Assembly: GCA_024305405.1 (NCBI GenBank)
Contig: JAKNDB010000068.1
Coordinates: forward strand, 11,331,501 to 11,395,500
DNA length: 64,000 nucleotides
Direction of reading: 5' to 3'
Source: Dirofilaria immitis
Taxonomy: Eukaryota > Nematoda > Chromadorea > Rhabditida > Onchocercidae
Shown here: positions 25,006 through 45,642 of the stretch, in pieces
Layout of the letters: each line of letters opens with the position of its first letter
How positions within the stretch are numbered: the first letter of the stretch is position 1
The notes under the pieces: model-generated
Databases searched by the model: none
Told to the model about the DNA's origin: nothing
What the model saw: only the letters and a program-made list of their open reading frames with translations
Program-made: the position numbers and the translations under genes

Positions 25006-26949
25006 GTGAGAAATTTTTGCAACTTATTAAAAACAATTTCCCCTTTTCGTATCTTTTATGTAGAAATGTAATTCTCATCTCTTCTATGAAAGAATATATT
25101 TCTCGAAATGATAAATATCTGATAATGCACTTGCATTTAAAGACAATTTTATTAGACAAATATTGCTTGTAAACTTTAAGAATCAAGACAACTTCGATAA
25201 CTTTAAATTTATATCATTTAGATATATTTAGAGTGTGATAAGAATTGCAATAACTTTAAAAACTCTCGGGATAAATTTTAGATCGTTGTATCGCATTTAT
25301 GCTAAAACTGCAACGCGGAAAAAAGCTGAGATTTTACGACAGAAGAGCAATATATGTCATTTCTGCATCAATTTCTTTTGTTTGTGTTATTTCACTTATA
25401 TTTCAAATGATTACTGTTTAGTAAGTTTCTACTTGATATTGAAAATTACTTGCAATTATTGTAGAAGTTTACGAATGAATAATAACTTACTAATAAAAAT
25501 GTGAATGAATAAAATTGAATTAAATTTTAATACTTACTCTAGCATTTCCTTTGAATAAAATTTTGAAAATTTCGCATTAAATAGTTTTGATATTACAATA
25601 AATCATGATTTAATGATAACTGATCAAAAGATGGCAAGAATGATATGATGATTGGCTACTCTCGAAAACATATCAAATTTTATCATATCTAAATAATTTT
25701 AAACAAATTAAATCCTAACATTTTGCCATTTTTGAATACGCTCGATATGAATTAGTTGTATCATTGATTGCTATAAACAAAAATTAAAAGTTTAAAAATA
25801 TTGATTACAGTAAATTTGCTGCATTTGACCTTAGCAAATAATTAATATTTGAAAAAAAACCAATCTTATCATTTCATGCATTATTTTCTATGCTAAAACT
25901 ATCTCATATTTTTAATTTATGTATGATAATTTTATTTTTTCGTTTTCTTATTTTATAAAGAAAATGCATCCTTCATGTTAATCATATGATAAAAGCTGAA
26001 ATGTTGCAAAATTTCTATTTAAATCATAAATCTTAGTATAATCTATTTATATCATGAATTTTGCTACCACTTCTGTTGACAAAAGCTGAATTTCTCGAGC
26101 TCTTTATTCAAATCAAGAAATCGCAAATTTATTATTATTATTATACAACGTCATATATCATTAATGCTAAGTTTTATTTAAACTAAAATGGAATGATTAT
26201 GATTTGGAAGGAAATAGAATTGACATATTAGAAATGGATGAAATAAAATTTTAAAGTAATAGTCTTCTTTCATTTGTTATATGATCCATCATTTTCGATT
26301 TTTCTGTCTGCTTCATTTATTTTTCAACAAAATTTCAATTTTTTTTCTCTTCCTTTTATACCCTCATTGATATAATGTGCATAAAGGCTTCTATCAATAT
26401 TCTGTGTAATTATTTTTGAAAATTAAGTAAACGGTAATTAGATAAAAATAGTTAGGAATTTGAAAAAGTCCAACTTCGTATTATTGAAAAGAAAAAACGT
26501 TAAAAAGTTTCTTTTTGGTAGACATCTCTTTTAAGTCTTTCCTTGGCATTCTATAATTAAGCCTTAAGTTTTTTTCTAAATGTTTTCAGAGCAAAACATT
26601 AGAAGCATTTAGTGGAGCAAATAAAAATCGAAAAATAGCATAGAATAACAAGGAGAAGAGTTATTTCATCTTTCTTCTTCTCCTACTTCTCATTTAAATT
26701 ATTCTCTATCATGCTGTCCTCATTCGATAAAATCCTTGGCTGAAAAAATCTTTTGAAAAGCTTGGCTAAGAATAGGAAAAAGTCGAAATGCTTTTCAGTG
26801 TGCTTCACTATGCATAAAAATCGATGAATGTCAATGCTAAGTTTAGGCCAGACATATATCTATCTATTCCTTGCTTTTATGCATATTCCTTTACTGATAC
26901 TGATAATCAAATGAATTGATAAGTAAAAGGCAAGAGGTAAAAAGAAAAA
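25006..26949. other. Intergenic, 5' flank of mfsd-6
   Basis: AT-rich; no coding or repeat structure was recognised. The promoter and 5' UTR of the MFSD6-type gene should lie at its right end. Confidence 0.5.
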
Positions 26950-33359
<6,410 letters not shown>

Positions 33360-35217
33360 TTAGTTCAGATCATTTATTATGCGCTATCATTATTATTATT
33401 ATCACTATAATAAAATGTAGTATTAGATATTGAACAATTTTTATCATTTCGAGCGTAGAAGAATGTAAGCATATATTTAGGCTAATATTTATGTCATAAC
33501 AAAGAAATTAAATTTAAATGATTAATTCACAGACGATTTTTTTAAATTTACCTTTGCACGAGTCTGTTTGTCATTATACGTAACGTAGTTATGAAAAGAC
33601 TTTTTATTGCAATAAATGTAATCTATTAAATATAGGTGTCTTGGAAAAATTAAAATGATAAGAAACATCATCATGATTCATATGAAATTCCCAACATTAC
33701 TTTAGAAAATGATAAATTCATTTCTTCATTCTTCAGTTCGTCTGATAATTTATCAATAAAACAATGAGAAAATGCGCATACTCGACATTAATCTAACACT
33801 GTTAAAAATTCAGATATCCAAGTTTGTTTTATTCCAAATGAGCTTGGAGAAAAGAAAAATAAAATCATTTCAGAACTACTAAATAGGATTCACGTTTTTT
33901 CTGGAGTAATGAAGGAATCAATATAACATTCCATCCTAGTAAATGATTTCAGATCGAAAGTTTTATGTAAAAAGAAAACAGCCCAACAATTTACTTTGCT
34001 TCTTTATATCCTGCTAAATGTCATCGTATAAATCATTTTTTCGCACCCAATTAGTTGTAATATCGGTTTATCACATTTATGTAAAACTTTGAAAATACAA
34101 TGAAAAAAATGAAAAATATGAAAATATAAAAAATCTAAAAATACAGAAAATCGATTCTAAACTTAAAAACGGAACTTAATGTATAAAAAACAATACAAAA
34201 CTAAAGTCAAGAAAGAAAAAAAACATCACGAAACGAAAATGCGACAATTTATTACTAATTATAAACTTGAAAATTATTAATATATTTCAACTACAGACCT
34301 GAAAGTGATTAATACAAGAAGATTTTAAAGAAAATTTTAAAAAAATATGCAATTTAAATAAAGATTTAATTGATTAAATTTAAGTATCTATGAAAATATG
34401 CATAGTTCAACTTCCGAAGAGTTGCAATAAATCCCTTGTGTTATGATGCTGAATAATTTTCGAAATTTTTAGTTATGTCGTTTAATGCTTCACATATCTA
34501 GATCAACAGCCATACATCTCATTCATCATTATTAATTTTATAATGGCATGGAGAATATACAAGATTAATAGTAAAGAATAAACATATATATGGCTAATAA
34601 TCTAAGTAATGGAAGAGTAAAGAATAAACATATATATGGCTAATAATCTAAGTAAATAAAGAATAAACATATATATGGCTAATAATCTAAGTAATGGAAG
34701 CATTAAAATTAAGTATGTCCTGTTGTGTCGTTTCAAAGCATTAAAAATGCGATTATAAATTTCGAAAATTATCGAGTATCAGAATTAGAAAATTTCAATA
34801 TAAAGTTGCTTAATCAAATCTGAAAAAGAAAAATTATTGTCAAGTTTTGCTGAAATATAAGAGACATATTATAAATATGCAAGAGCTCATCTCTATAAAT
34901 AATCAATATATATATGGAAATTTCTATTTACAATCAAAAGAAAGAAACTCATTATAAAAAATGAAAATTTGAAAAGAAAGATATTAAAATTGAAGCTCAT
35001 GAGAAACATCACTAATAATAACTAAGTGCATATGTATAAAGGCACAACGAATAAGTAGCAAAGAAGGAAGTTTTGAACAGATCAAATTTTCTAAAACAAC
35101 GAAAATCATTCAAAATTTGCGCTTACAATATAACTAGCATATCATTAAGTAAAAACAATAAAATTCATATACAGTTGAGCAAACAGAAGAGATTTATTTT
35201 GCTAATCCAGAGTGATC
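33360..35217. other. Convergent 3' flanks of mfsd-6 and clip-1
   Basis: The two stop codons face each other across 1.86 kb. There are several AATAAA-like hexamers on both strands (for example gcaataaatg near 33610) but no certain poly(A) site. The only structure seen is the tandem repeat at 34571-34700. Confidence 0.5.
34571..34700. repeat. Three-copy tandem repeat, 39-46 bp unit
   Basis: Units begin at about 34573, 34619 and 34658, each containing aaagaataaacatatatatg and then gctaataatctaagtaa. Copies 1 and 3 end atggaag; copy 2 is 7 bp shorter. Near-identity suggests a recent expansion, or an assembly effect. Confidence 0.92.
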
Positions 35218-38200
35218 TTAAAATGTATAATCTTTCGATTTTGATTTTTCAATTTTTATTTTTGGGCAGTTATTTATATCATGTCCAAATTCTGAAATAA
35301 ATAGAACTGAAAAAAAAACCAACAGATAAACTTGAAACGAACTATGTTATTAGGCTTCAAATATTTCAATGAAAGCCTTGATTTGAAAAAAATAAATAAG
35401 TAAATAAACAAACGGAGAAATAATTACCTTCACATTGCTCACAATAAGGTCGTGCTGGCGGTTTCGCACTTTTGGTTTTTTGATGGGTTCTTTCGCCTTC
35501 TATTTCCATTGCTTGTGTTGGACAATCGGTAGTATCATGCAAGTCGAATATTTCACATATATCGCAATATAATCGCAGCGGAACCTCCCTTGTAATTTTA
35601 TGTTGAAGTTCTGTTATTCTGAAGACTCAATTCAATTAACTGAATACTTAAATATCAAATAAAGTAGTAGTTATAATATAGCAGTAGCTGAGTACAGTAT
35701 CGTACAGTAAACTGGATTATCAGTGTGAAAATTCTGATTTACATAAAATCGAAAACATATCTACTAGTGACATCTTATTTTCAGAATTAATAACCCACAT
35801 TTCATTTGCAGGAAGAGAATTAAGAATCGCGATTTGTTCTTTCAAATCTTTTTCTTTTTATATTGCTCCGCTATGATAGAATTGAGAAATGATATCTAGA
35901 AAATTTTACATAATTTGAAAATATCGATAAAATTCCAGTAGCACTTTAAAAATAGAAATCTATCGAAAGCGAGAATTTCAGAAGTTTTTCTTTAAATGCT
36001 ACTAGAAAAAGTTTATATAAAATAATGAAAACATAGCACCTTTTCTCAATTTTTCTTTAATTGAATACTCAGCAAAAGAATGCAATAAAATGTCGATTCT
36101 CTTGTCTTATTCTATGCAATGAATTGTCGATTCTCCTGCCTTATTCAACTCTTTAACAATTTCTTGTGGGAAGGGAAGTATAAAACGCTTTAATAACTGG
36201 AAATTAAATTGTTTTATTTTACTTACATCTCGTTTCATTTCTTCAATTCTGTCAGTTTCTGTTTTGCCAATTGCTATCTTTAATTCTTGTATTTCCTGCA
36301 TATATGCCGATTCCTTGCTTTTCCACTCTTTTTCAAAATCGATAAATAAGGCACTAGAATATTTTAGATGAAAATGCGAAAACACTAATTGTTAAAAAAA
36401 AAAAGTTAATGATAAAATTGACCTTCGCTGTCTTGCTTCTGAAACCGTTTCTTCATTTTCTGCTTGTTTCTTCGATAATTCGAGGACCTAAATTGACAAA
36501 AACAAATTTTTATGAATTTTTAGTTTTCTAAATCTACCTTATAACTGGCCCATTTCAGGGTTTTTTTCTGATTTTGGTCAAACAAAATTTATCAATATTC
36601 AAATCTTGATAAAAGCACTTTTAAATGATAATGGAATTGCAAGCCAGATACGACAAACTTTAGTTCCGCAAAAAAAAAACATTGTAAGGCAAACTTTAAA
36701 AACCTCTTTAAGTTCATCGGATGGTAAATTTACGACGATAAAATCCATGGTACAAAGCAAAAAAGTCTTCAGTAAATACTGGGTACCTCTAGTTTCAGCG
36801 AATTTATTTGATTGATAGCTTGGCTTTTTTCTTCCTTTAAAATACCAATCTCCTTTTCATATTGCTCTGTTTTGTATAATGTCTACGGTGCTGATATTGA
36901 GCTATAAATAAATTACAATTGATTGAAAATAAAATCAAACTATGGAAATCCACAAAAAACACCTCCACAACAATAAATTGCTTTAAAAACGTCCATTAAA
37001 AAAACCTTATTTTGGATAATCTTATCATCATTTGCAGAATTTTCATTACGAACAGATAAATCAGCCATAAGTTTGGAAATCCTTTGGCACAAGCTGTCAT
37101 TTTCTTTCCTGTTCATCGTAATCTATATAAAAGCAATAATAATTCTTCTTTAAAAAAATTTAGTCCATAAATTGAATAAAAATTTAGGTCATAAATTCAA
37201 AATAGAATATTATCAATTAAATAAATATATTTACCTCTGTTTCTAATGAATTTATGATGCCATCTTTGTTTTTATTATCGTCCATCAAATTTATCATTTC
37301 CGCTTTCAAAACATTCAATTCGCCGTCCTTATCATTTCGTTCTTTTTCCAATCTGTAGTAAATTTTTTAATAATAAAAAATAGCCATTTTTGGGTAATCT
37401 ATAATGTCATTAATATTATGGCTGAAAACTATAAATGTGCACCGGAAAACATATTCTTCAAGCTCCGATTTCTTTTCCATCAAACTATCTAAGACAACCG
37501 AAGTTTCAGCATTCGACTTGTTCATGCTAGTTGCTACTTCTTTCAAAGTAAGAACCTGAAAAATAATATTAAACATTCAGTCCTATATATCTTATTTAGT
37601 TAGAATTGAGAAATCTGCTAAAATAATTACTGCCTCTCAAATCAGAAAACTTTTATTGTCAAAGACATTTACCTCTGTTTCTAATAAATTTATAACCCCA
37701 TCCTTGGTTTTATTTTCGTCCTTAATATTCATCATTTCTGCCTTTAAAACATTAAATTCAGCATCTCTATCGTTTTGTTTTTTCTCCAGCCTGAAGTGAA
37801 CTTTTATTAATATCAAAGATGACTAATTTATACTGCTGACAACTCATTTCTTTTATACAATTTGTTTTCTATTCTGAAAATTTTTATTTGCACTGTATAA
37901 CATTAATTGTTGTCTTGTGGAAGATTTTAGCTGCTTAAAAATCAATCTTCATAAACCAATGTCTTGGTAAAACCTAAAACTCCGTTTTTATCCGCAACGC
38001 TATGTTTCTTTCTAATGCTATCACAGAAAATTTAACAATCGCAGCAAATATAAATGAACAACATGAGTAGTGATAGTTAGACATACTAAGCAGCCATGTA
38101 TAGAATTCCGAAAGACTCATCACACTACTCTCAAAACTACTGCTGACCATGTTACATTGTCTCGGACACCTTCACATTTTATCGCTGAACGAGAATTTTG

Positions 38201-41200
38201 GTTGCTTGAGGCTTCTGGAGACAATTGTTAAGCAACAATTTGACATGTCTATTATCAACTCCATAACATGACAAAGTCCGACTCAATCTATTATCAACTC
38301 CATAACATGACAAAGTCCGACTTAACTTTGCAAAGAATGTGTTAATTATATTCAAAATTAATAAACTAACTTATTCAATGAAACAGCAAGTGCATTGCGT
38401 TCCTGTTCAAGTTCAGATAATTTCTCGGCTGTTATTGTTAAATCAGATGTTTGCTTTCCTTTTTCCATCATCAATTCCTTAACCATCGTCTTCTGAAATC
38501 CAAAAACTTACTGCCCCATGTTAATTAATGTTTAATTAACGAAAGTCAAATTAAAGTTCTATCTGGAATCTATAAAATTTCCACTCACCAGTCTTTTTTC
38601 TGTACTGATTAGATAAATTTTTCTTTCAACAAGTTGTCGATTTTTTCTTCCAAGGATTCTCCTTTGCAATCAACTGCGCTTAAACACTCCGTTATACTGA
38701 AAAAAAAAGTGATTAGTGATGGAATTTGAATATTTCGGAAAAAGATGCAAAACTGACACATATGGGAAAACTAACTTTTTCAATTCGGCTTCGAGTTTCC
38801 GAACCTTTTCTTTATAATCACTATCAAGACTGACACGACCTTTCAGCGATTGCGTTAGTGCTTGATAACGTTCTACCACTTTTACATGCTGAAAAATTTG
38901 TTTCCATTAATAATAATAATAATATGACTCCTTTTAGATGGCAAAATTTATGTATCAGAGATCTTGAAAGTTCTTTGCACTCTGATCAATTTAAATTACT
39001 ATATAGTATTTAATTTGACTCTTTTATATAAATATATATATACTCTAAATATATATATATATATATACATTTAGAGTGTAAACATTTTCAAATGTAAAAT
39101 ATATTTGATTTTTTTGAACAAAAATACCTCTTCCTGCAATTCAGCTTTTTCTTTCAGAAGAGTTTCTTTCTCAATTTCCAAATTACGCAATCTTTGCTGA
39201 ACAGCATCATTATCTGACTGTAATCTGCAGTACAAATTTTTCAGATCAATTCGATTACTTTTTTTAATTGAATAGATAAAAAGCAGAAAAACAAAAATGA
39301 GGGACATTGCATATCGAAAATTACTGTTTCGTAGTAAATATGCAAAATAAGACTTACTTGAAATTCAGTCAATCATTTCTGCTGTAAAACTAATCATCAT
39401 TTGGTTAATTTTTTTATGATTCTGTTAAACTATTTGTATGAATAAATGCTATAAATTATTCGCGTTATCTTTTTGCATGCTTCATTTTAAATTTATACTA
39501 CTCTTATGACTCTCAAATAATATTGCATTCAACTGAGTGTGATGTGCAACACTGAATTAATACAGTCGTTTTCCTAGCAATCTTTCTAGAAGTTTTCTTA
39601 CATATAATCATCTAAAAAATTAGAAAAAATATATATAATTTTTTGAAAATATATTTTGATTTTGCATATTTTCACTAAAAGGAAAGAATTCTTACTTGGA
39701 CTGAATTTGAGCATGACTTACTGCTTCTTTTTCTTGCAACCTTTGCAAATGTTCTGCGGTATTAATGTGAGAAGCTATTTCTTGTTGTAACTTTGCAACC
39801 TGATAAAAACGAGTGGTTTCATTCCAAAACTCAAATAATATTGCATTCAACTGAATATGATGTAGATAATCAATGTCTAAATTACATTGTTATATATATA
39901 TTTATTTCGTATACATTTTGTTATAGAAAGCGTTTTTTTAATAATTAGAACATATTGAAAAATATCGATTAATTATATAACTACTAAGGAAATGGAATTT
40001 TAATTTCTTCATTTGATAATTTGCTTATCTCAGTAGTAATAAAGAATTTCGGAAATACAAAACGAAATAATGTTTTTAGAAAACTTGTCCATTCTGCCAC
40101 GAAATTCTTACTTTCTCTTGTTCAGCTACCAATTCTTCTTGTGAAAATAAAAGCTCCTCCCTTACCTTCTGGAGTTCGGACTGAGTTCTGAAAAATGAAG
40201 AAGAAAGGGGAAAATAGAGAAAATTTTGTAAACAATAATTATATCGATTTTCTCCAAAAATTGGTATTTTGGTTTTTCCAAAAACGATAGTAGAATTCGA
40301 TAATGATATATAGATATAAAATTTCCCAGAATAAGAGAAAGAAAATATAAGAAAACTCTGCCCTTACTTTCCTAACGTATTTTTCATGGCGCCGTTGATA
40401 TTTTCCAGGTTTTGGAAGCTATTTCTAGCTGCCAATAGCTCCTTCTCGAGAGATTCATGGCTTGTTTGTAGTTGTGCTAACTATAATAATCAAGCTTAAG
40501 CAGAGTACGACTTACATTAAAATTTTAATTATAATTTAAGTTTAAGCAATTTTTCAAAACAGCCTTACTCGAGCAGTATAAGCTTCGATTTCTTTTCTGT
40601 TTTCTTCACGAAATAATTGCAGCTCCTTTTTCAGGTTTTCATCGCTGGAACTTGCTTCATAAAGGTTGGTACGAAGTCTATAAAAATTAATCCGAGGTCT
40701 AAAATGCACATATTAATTATTGTATAATTTATCAAAACCTTACTTACCAATTAGATTTGTTAAAACATCCCATGGAGTTAGAGGAATAATATTAAATTCC
40801 TTTCTTTGGAAAAAACAAACTGCTATTGACCTATTGACTTGGCCACTGAGCTCATCAATTTTGGATTTTGTCGAATCAAGCTCTACCTCCTTCTTTGCCA
40901 AAGAACAGTAAAGCGTTTCTCTCTCTGATTCCTTTTGTTTTAACTTAAAAAATAAAAATATTAAAAACTTTTGGCAATATAAGCAAAATTAGAAAGCAAA
41001 AACAACAGAAAGTAAAGCTCTCAAAACTCTCTCTCCAATTCAATTTTCTGCGATTGTAATGATTGCGTATCCAGAAGAAGTTCCTTATTGCTATTTTCCA
41101 AAGATTTTCGTAATTCTGTTAACTTCGTTTTCTCAATTTCCAATCTAAAAATAAAAAAACTAGTTTGACAAGCAATGATAAAAAAGATCGCTAAGAGTAA

Positions 41201-44200
41201 TTAATGCTTACCTATTCAACTGTTCCTTTATTTGGATGGCATCGTTTTGTACTTTCTGTAGTTCCTCTTTAATTTGGTGATTTCCATATTATGTTCGTTC
41301 CTTTCATTCTCCATCTGTCGAAAAAAAGTACAGTAATTAAAATCACGAATAAATCTTAGCTGTTACATCAAAATATTAATGATTTGATTTATATTAAAAA
41401 TTATCCCACGATTATTTCAGAAATCAGAACCAAATAAATGGCCATTAAAAGAAATATTTTATCTTAATCAATACTCCTTACTTCTTTAGCCATTTCAACA
41501 TTTTTTTATTCGATTGATCGAAGTTTTTCAGCAGAGCATTATTCGATATCTCTAATGAATCATATGTCTCTTTCAGTTTTGCTTTACTTCCTTCAACTCT
41601 AAAAAATTTGAAAATGTATCGTCATCGGAGAAATATTCCTGTTGCAACAATTGATGAAAAAGCCTACTTTTTCAATTCATTTCTTAGTTGATCTACGATT
41701 GCCTGGCTTGCTGCTAGTTCTCTATTCTTTTCCGAAGCAGTAATTACTTTATCATCCACCGATTTTTTCAAATTTTCGAGCTAAATTTAGATATCACGAA
41801 AACTAGAAAAATTAAATTAGCACAATAAATTCCATGAAATTATAGCAAAACTAAGAAATTATGTCTCGATTAATGTAAAAAAAAGCATTATGAAATTTTT
41901 TATTATAAATCAATTCATTGTGTGATTTCCTGTACAAGAGCATCAGATTATCTATTTTAAAGCAATTTAAATACCTGAGAAGCCAAATTTTTTACTTCTT
42001 CCACATTACTTTCGATTCTTTCTTGTACTGCCTTTTTGACTGCTTCATTATAATCCATCAAATTATTTAACTTTTCCAGATTTGTCTCCAACCTAAATAT
42101 AATCTAAATAGGAATCGATTCCTAACAAATGAATAAAAGATTTGTAATTAGAACATCATATATGAAATTAGTATATCATATACTGCTTTGAGAAGTCTTG
42201 ATCATTATCGGTAGCTGTTGTATCATTTTCATCCATATTTCCAATAATATCATTGGACGATAAGAGCTGCATCAACTAAAAATAATTATTAGGCTTCTAA
42301 ATATAATAAAAGCAAATGTGGTACTGCAAATTTCTAGTTTCGATATTAAGTTGCAAAATAATATAGCTCTTGATACCTCTGTAAAATTCTGCTTGCAAGC
42401 GGATAAAATATTTCCCGTTCTAGCACATAATGAAAACCTTTCTTGTTCAAAAACTGAAAATTTAAAAATTTTATACTGTATTTTCAAAATACAACACTAT
42501 CTTGATACTACAAAGAAAGATAAACTTGTCAGATGAAGTAATAAATGGCACCGTATTAAACGAAAAACAAAACAAAAATATTAAATATTGTATTAATTTT
42601 TGCAGCTTAGAAAAAAGTCAAGATACCTAAGCATTGTTTTTAAGCTCCTCTAGCTGCAACTTCATTTGCTCCGCCTCGTCCATCAATATTTCAGTAGTAT
42701 TCGAATTCTCGCTCTTGCAAATTTGAATTTTAAAATCATATTATTGAATTTATATCAGTAAATTAAATTTTCGGGTATTAAAATATGTGAAATAACCTCT
42801 TTGACAACAGTCCTTCTTTCCAACTCTGTAATTTTTTCCGTTATTTCAGCATTCAGTATAGTTTCTTCATCATAACGAAATGTTAAATCTTCAAGAGCCT
42901 GTAAAATCAATAATTTATACTTTATGAAAGATCCTAATGAAATTTGAGAAGATCTACATCAATCGGTCATTGCCAATCAATTCTGAAAATTATTCTGAAA
43001 CTTACAACCGTGCAAACTCAAGCAATTAGATGGAAATATTACAAAATGAATGCTGAAATAATTGAAAAACATAAATAATGAGTATAATCGTGAAAACTGT
43101 GAAATCTTCCTTTCCTGCCAAATAAAATAATTATGCAAACAAATTCTTACATCCTTCTTTTCCTTCAGCTGAACGGTAAGATCGTTGACGGTGCTATCCG
43201 CTACCTTCAATTTAGCTTCAGTTTCATTCAACATGACTTTTAATGCTTCAAGTTGTTGATCTGCCAAAGCTTTGGCATTGTCGAGCTGTGCTGCTTTTGC
43301 TTCTGCCAATTCACAACGATTTGACAAAGCTGCCATTTCATTTCGTTCAATATCACGTTCTCTGATCATCTGTTCCAAATGTGTTTCCTTTTCTTTCAAT
43401 GACTCCTGCAAATTAATACCGATGACTATTACGATTTTTGATTCGAATTTGATGACAATCATTCTGGAGAGAAAGGGAATCAAGATTTTTATAACAAAAT
43501 GATTCAAAAATTTGAAAAAAACATTCTGCAAATTAACTAATATCTAAAGATCAAGAAAATTAACATGAAAATTAAATAATTTGAATGATCATCTCATGAG
43601 TTAACCTGAATTGTTTTGAACAAATCTTCCTGTCCTCTAGCTGACGAAATAATAAGTGGTCTCTGTAATTTTTTAAATAATATCAAAATATATATGTATA
43701 TATCCAATATCAGAAATTTCTAAAATTATTCCAATTCATATAACAAACATTATAAGAGAAAATTGCAGGACTATATTGTCTTTAGCACACATAATTTAGA
43801 CCGAATGATCAAATAAAATTTCAATTTTTTTTTGAAAAGTCTGCAAACAAACTTCCATATGTTTTCATTATAAAATAACAAAACCAGAAGGGTATTCATA
43901 CTTGGACGGATCGTGATGTGGCAAAGTTGTATTTAGATATTCGTGATGATGCAACAGATGATGCGCCAATCGATGACAATGATTCATGACTACCTGAACG
44001 TTGACGTAATGCCGATGTTTTGGTATGGCGAATCTATAAAGCCAGGTATTAAGCTCATGATAATAAATACGTTTAAATTCAAAAATTTTTTAAGAAATTT
44101 TTCCGCTTAATGTCAAATGTTTGATACTTAAATATTAAGTATTTTTAAATGTTTCAATAATCAAGTTCGAATTATTCTTGATTTAAGTAAATATCAGTTT

Positions 44201-45642
44201 GTTATCAACTACAGAAAAGTAATTAGTCGAAAATAGATTTCTTGATTTTCTAAAATGTCTGTAATTTCAAATACTATTATTGTAGAAAGAGTTATGTTAA
44301 TATTGGCAAATTTCACCGGTTTTTCATCGTCTAACAATACAAGTGTCTAGTTATCTAAAATGAGTGCAGAACTTACTGCAAACAACATCGCAGCACAATA
44401 ATGTTTCTATGTTATATGTAATAAGTAATATGAAAATAAAAAGAAGGAAGAAAATGTTAGAGAGGTGGCGAGAGGGAGGGGTAAAACTTATTGCGGCAAC
44501 ATCGGTATAAATAATTAACAAGTACACTATATATAGACACAACATACTTTGAATTTAGCAGAAGTTTGATCAGGTGCACGAATAACTTTTGATGCAGCAG
44601 CAAATAAACCATATGGTGCTTTACATGTAAAATATCGCCTACCCTAAAATTCAATAAGTTTTTCGAGATGATGGAATTATACTATACATGTATATATATT
44701 TATTTATTTATTAATTTAATCAATCATTTCGAGAAAATTTAAAATAGAATTAGATTAATCTTAAAACACCTGAACGCTGCCATCATTTTTTCCTATTGGT
44801 TGATCTAATTCAACACCAGCCCAAATACCATCTTTGAAATCAGTTTCTCCAAGGAAACGCAATCTCCCACATTTACCACCTGATACAATAACTCGATCAC
44901 CGATCTCCAACCTGGATATGGATAATGAGTACTTTTAGCAGTAGTTGTCTAGATAGTCAAAATATTTTCCAGAAATAACTTGCAGATTTTCAATACCGGA
45001 TCTATCCGGATGTTCTGCACTTCTTGTTCGTGATATAAAATCTACTTCACAAAATGCTCATTATCCTACTCAGTCCTTCCTTTTTTTCTCTTCCCTCATC
45101 TCGAAATTGATTGACAATCTCAAAATATTGATCCACTACTTGTTTATTTCATTTAAAAAAATAAAAAAGAAGTGAAGAAATAATAAATAAAAATAATAAC
45201 TAAATTTCAAACCCGTATTCTTTGCAAAATGGATTTTGCGGTACTTCAGCTGACAAGCTAGATGACTGTATATGTTCCAGTTTACTGGCTTTACAAAATA
45301 ATCCATGACTTGGTTCACACTGAAAAATTTTAACGCTATTCCAAAGAATCTATTAGTTCATTGAATGCTAATATTCCATTTTTTTGATTGATGAATATGT
45401 TCAAAGCTATGTTTTCAACTTTTCGAATAAAATTTTAGCACTAACGGAAAAATATCGATGCCCGTCAACAGACCCATCATTTTTTCCAAGTGGTTCATCG
45501 AGAACAACACCTATCCATTCACCTGGTGCAAATCTTGTTGGTCCAATATATACAATATTTCCCATTCTCCCACCAATTTGACAACGATCACCAATTTCCC
45601 AATCACCAACATGACTGATCGCAGATATTATCGATTCTTTGC
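35218..45642 (-). CDS. clip-1: CLIP-170 microtubule plus-end tracking protein (5' exon missing)
   Basis: Binds growing microtubule ends. CAP-Gly 1 spans exons 45642-45446 and 45319-45213 ([33 protein letters not shown]). CAP-Gly 2 spans 44911-44770 and 44643-44548 ([38 protein letters not shown]). Ser-rich exon 44033-43902 follows ([14 protein letters not shown]). A long coiled coil made of about 20 short exons then runs from 43662 to about 35830. Zinc knuckles are [19 protein letters not shown] (35618-35428) and [16 protein letters not shown] (ending in exon 35291-35218); the tail is KDYTF. No start codon lies in the first exon seen, so at least one upstream exon is unidentified. One-base breaks are seen near 42635, 41504, 41273 and 38620, all in the coiled coil. 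The order of domains makes the family call secure. Confidence 0.92.
37237..37797 (-). repeat. Duplicated coiled-coil exon in clip-1
   Basis: Exon copies at about 37237-37353 and 37676-37791 encode related 39-residue segments. One reads [19 protein letters not shown], the other [19 protein letters not shown]; both end LETE and share the same splice context (TTACCTCTGTTTCTAAT on the plus strand). A different exon (about 37455-37558) separates them, so the duplication may include an exon pair. Confidence 0.85.
38248..38322. repeat. Two-copy tandem repeat, 39 bp, clip-1 intron
   Basis: The unit beginning tctattatcaactccataa occurs at 38248 and 38287, almost identical, within an intron. Confidence 0.93.
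39030..39082. repeat. AT-core palindrome in a clip-1 intron
   Basis: ACTCTAAAT and ATTTAGAGT flank a (TA)n core of about 20 bp, so the segment can fold into one long hairpin. Confidence 0.85.
39512..39864. repeat. Direct repeat pair in clip-1 introns
   Basis: The block tcaaataatattgcattcaa followed by ctga is present at about 39513-39536 and again at 39831-39854, flanking the exon at about 39690-39800. It indicates a small intronic duplication. Confidence 0.8.

Noticed and set aside
25235..25504. 89-codon frame downstream of the receptor fragment
   Set aside because: AT-driven composition (Ile, Lys, Asn, Tyr, Cys), no helix pattern like TM7 and no phase-matching acceptor.
42318..42536. Plus-strand 72-codon frame inside clip-1
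   Set aside because: It falls in an intron of the opposite-strand gene, with no acceptor or donor support.
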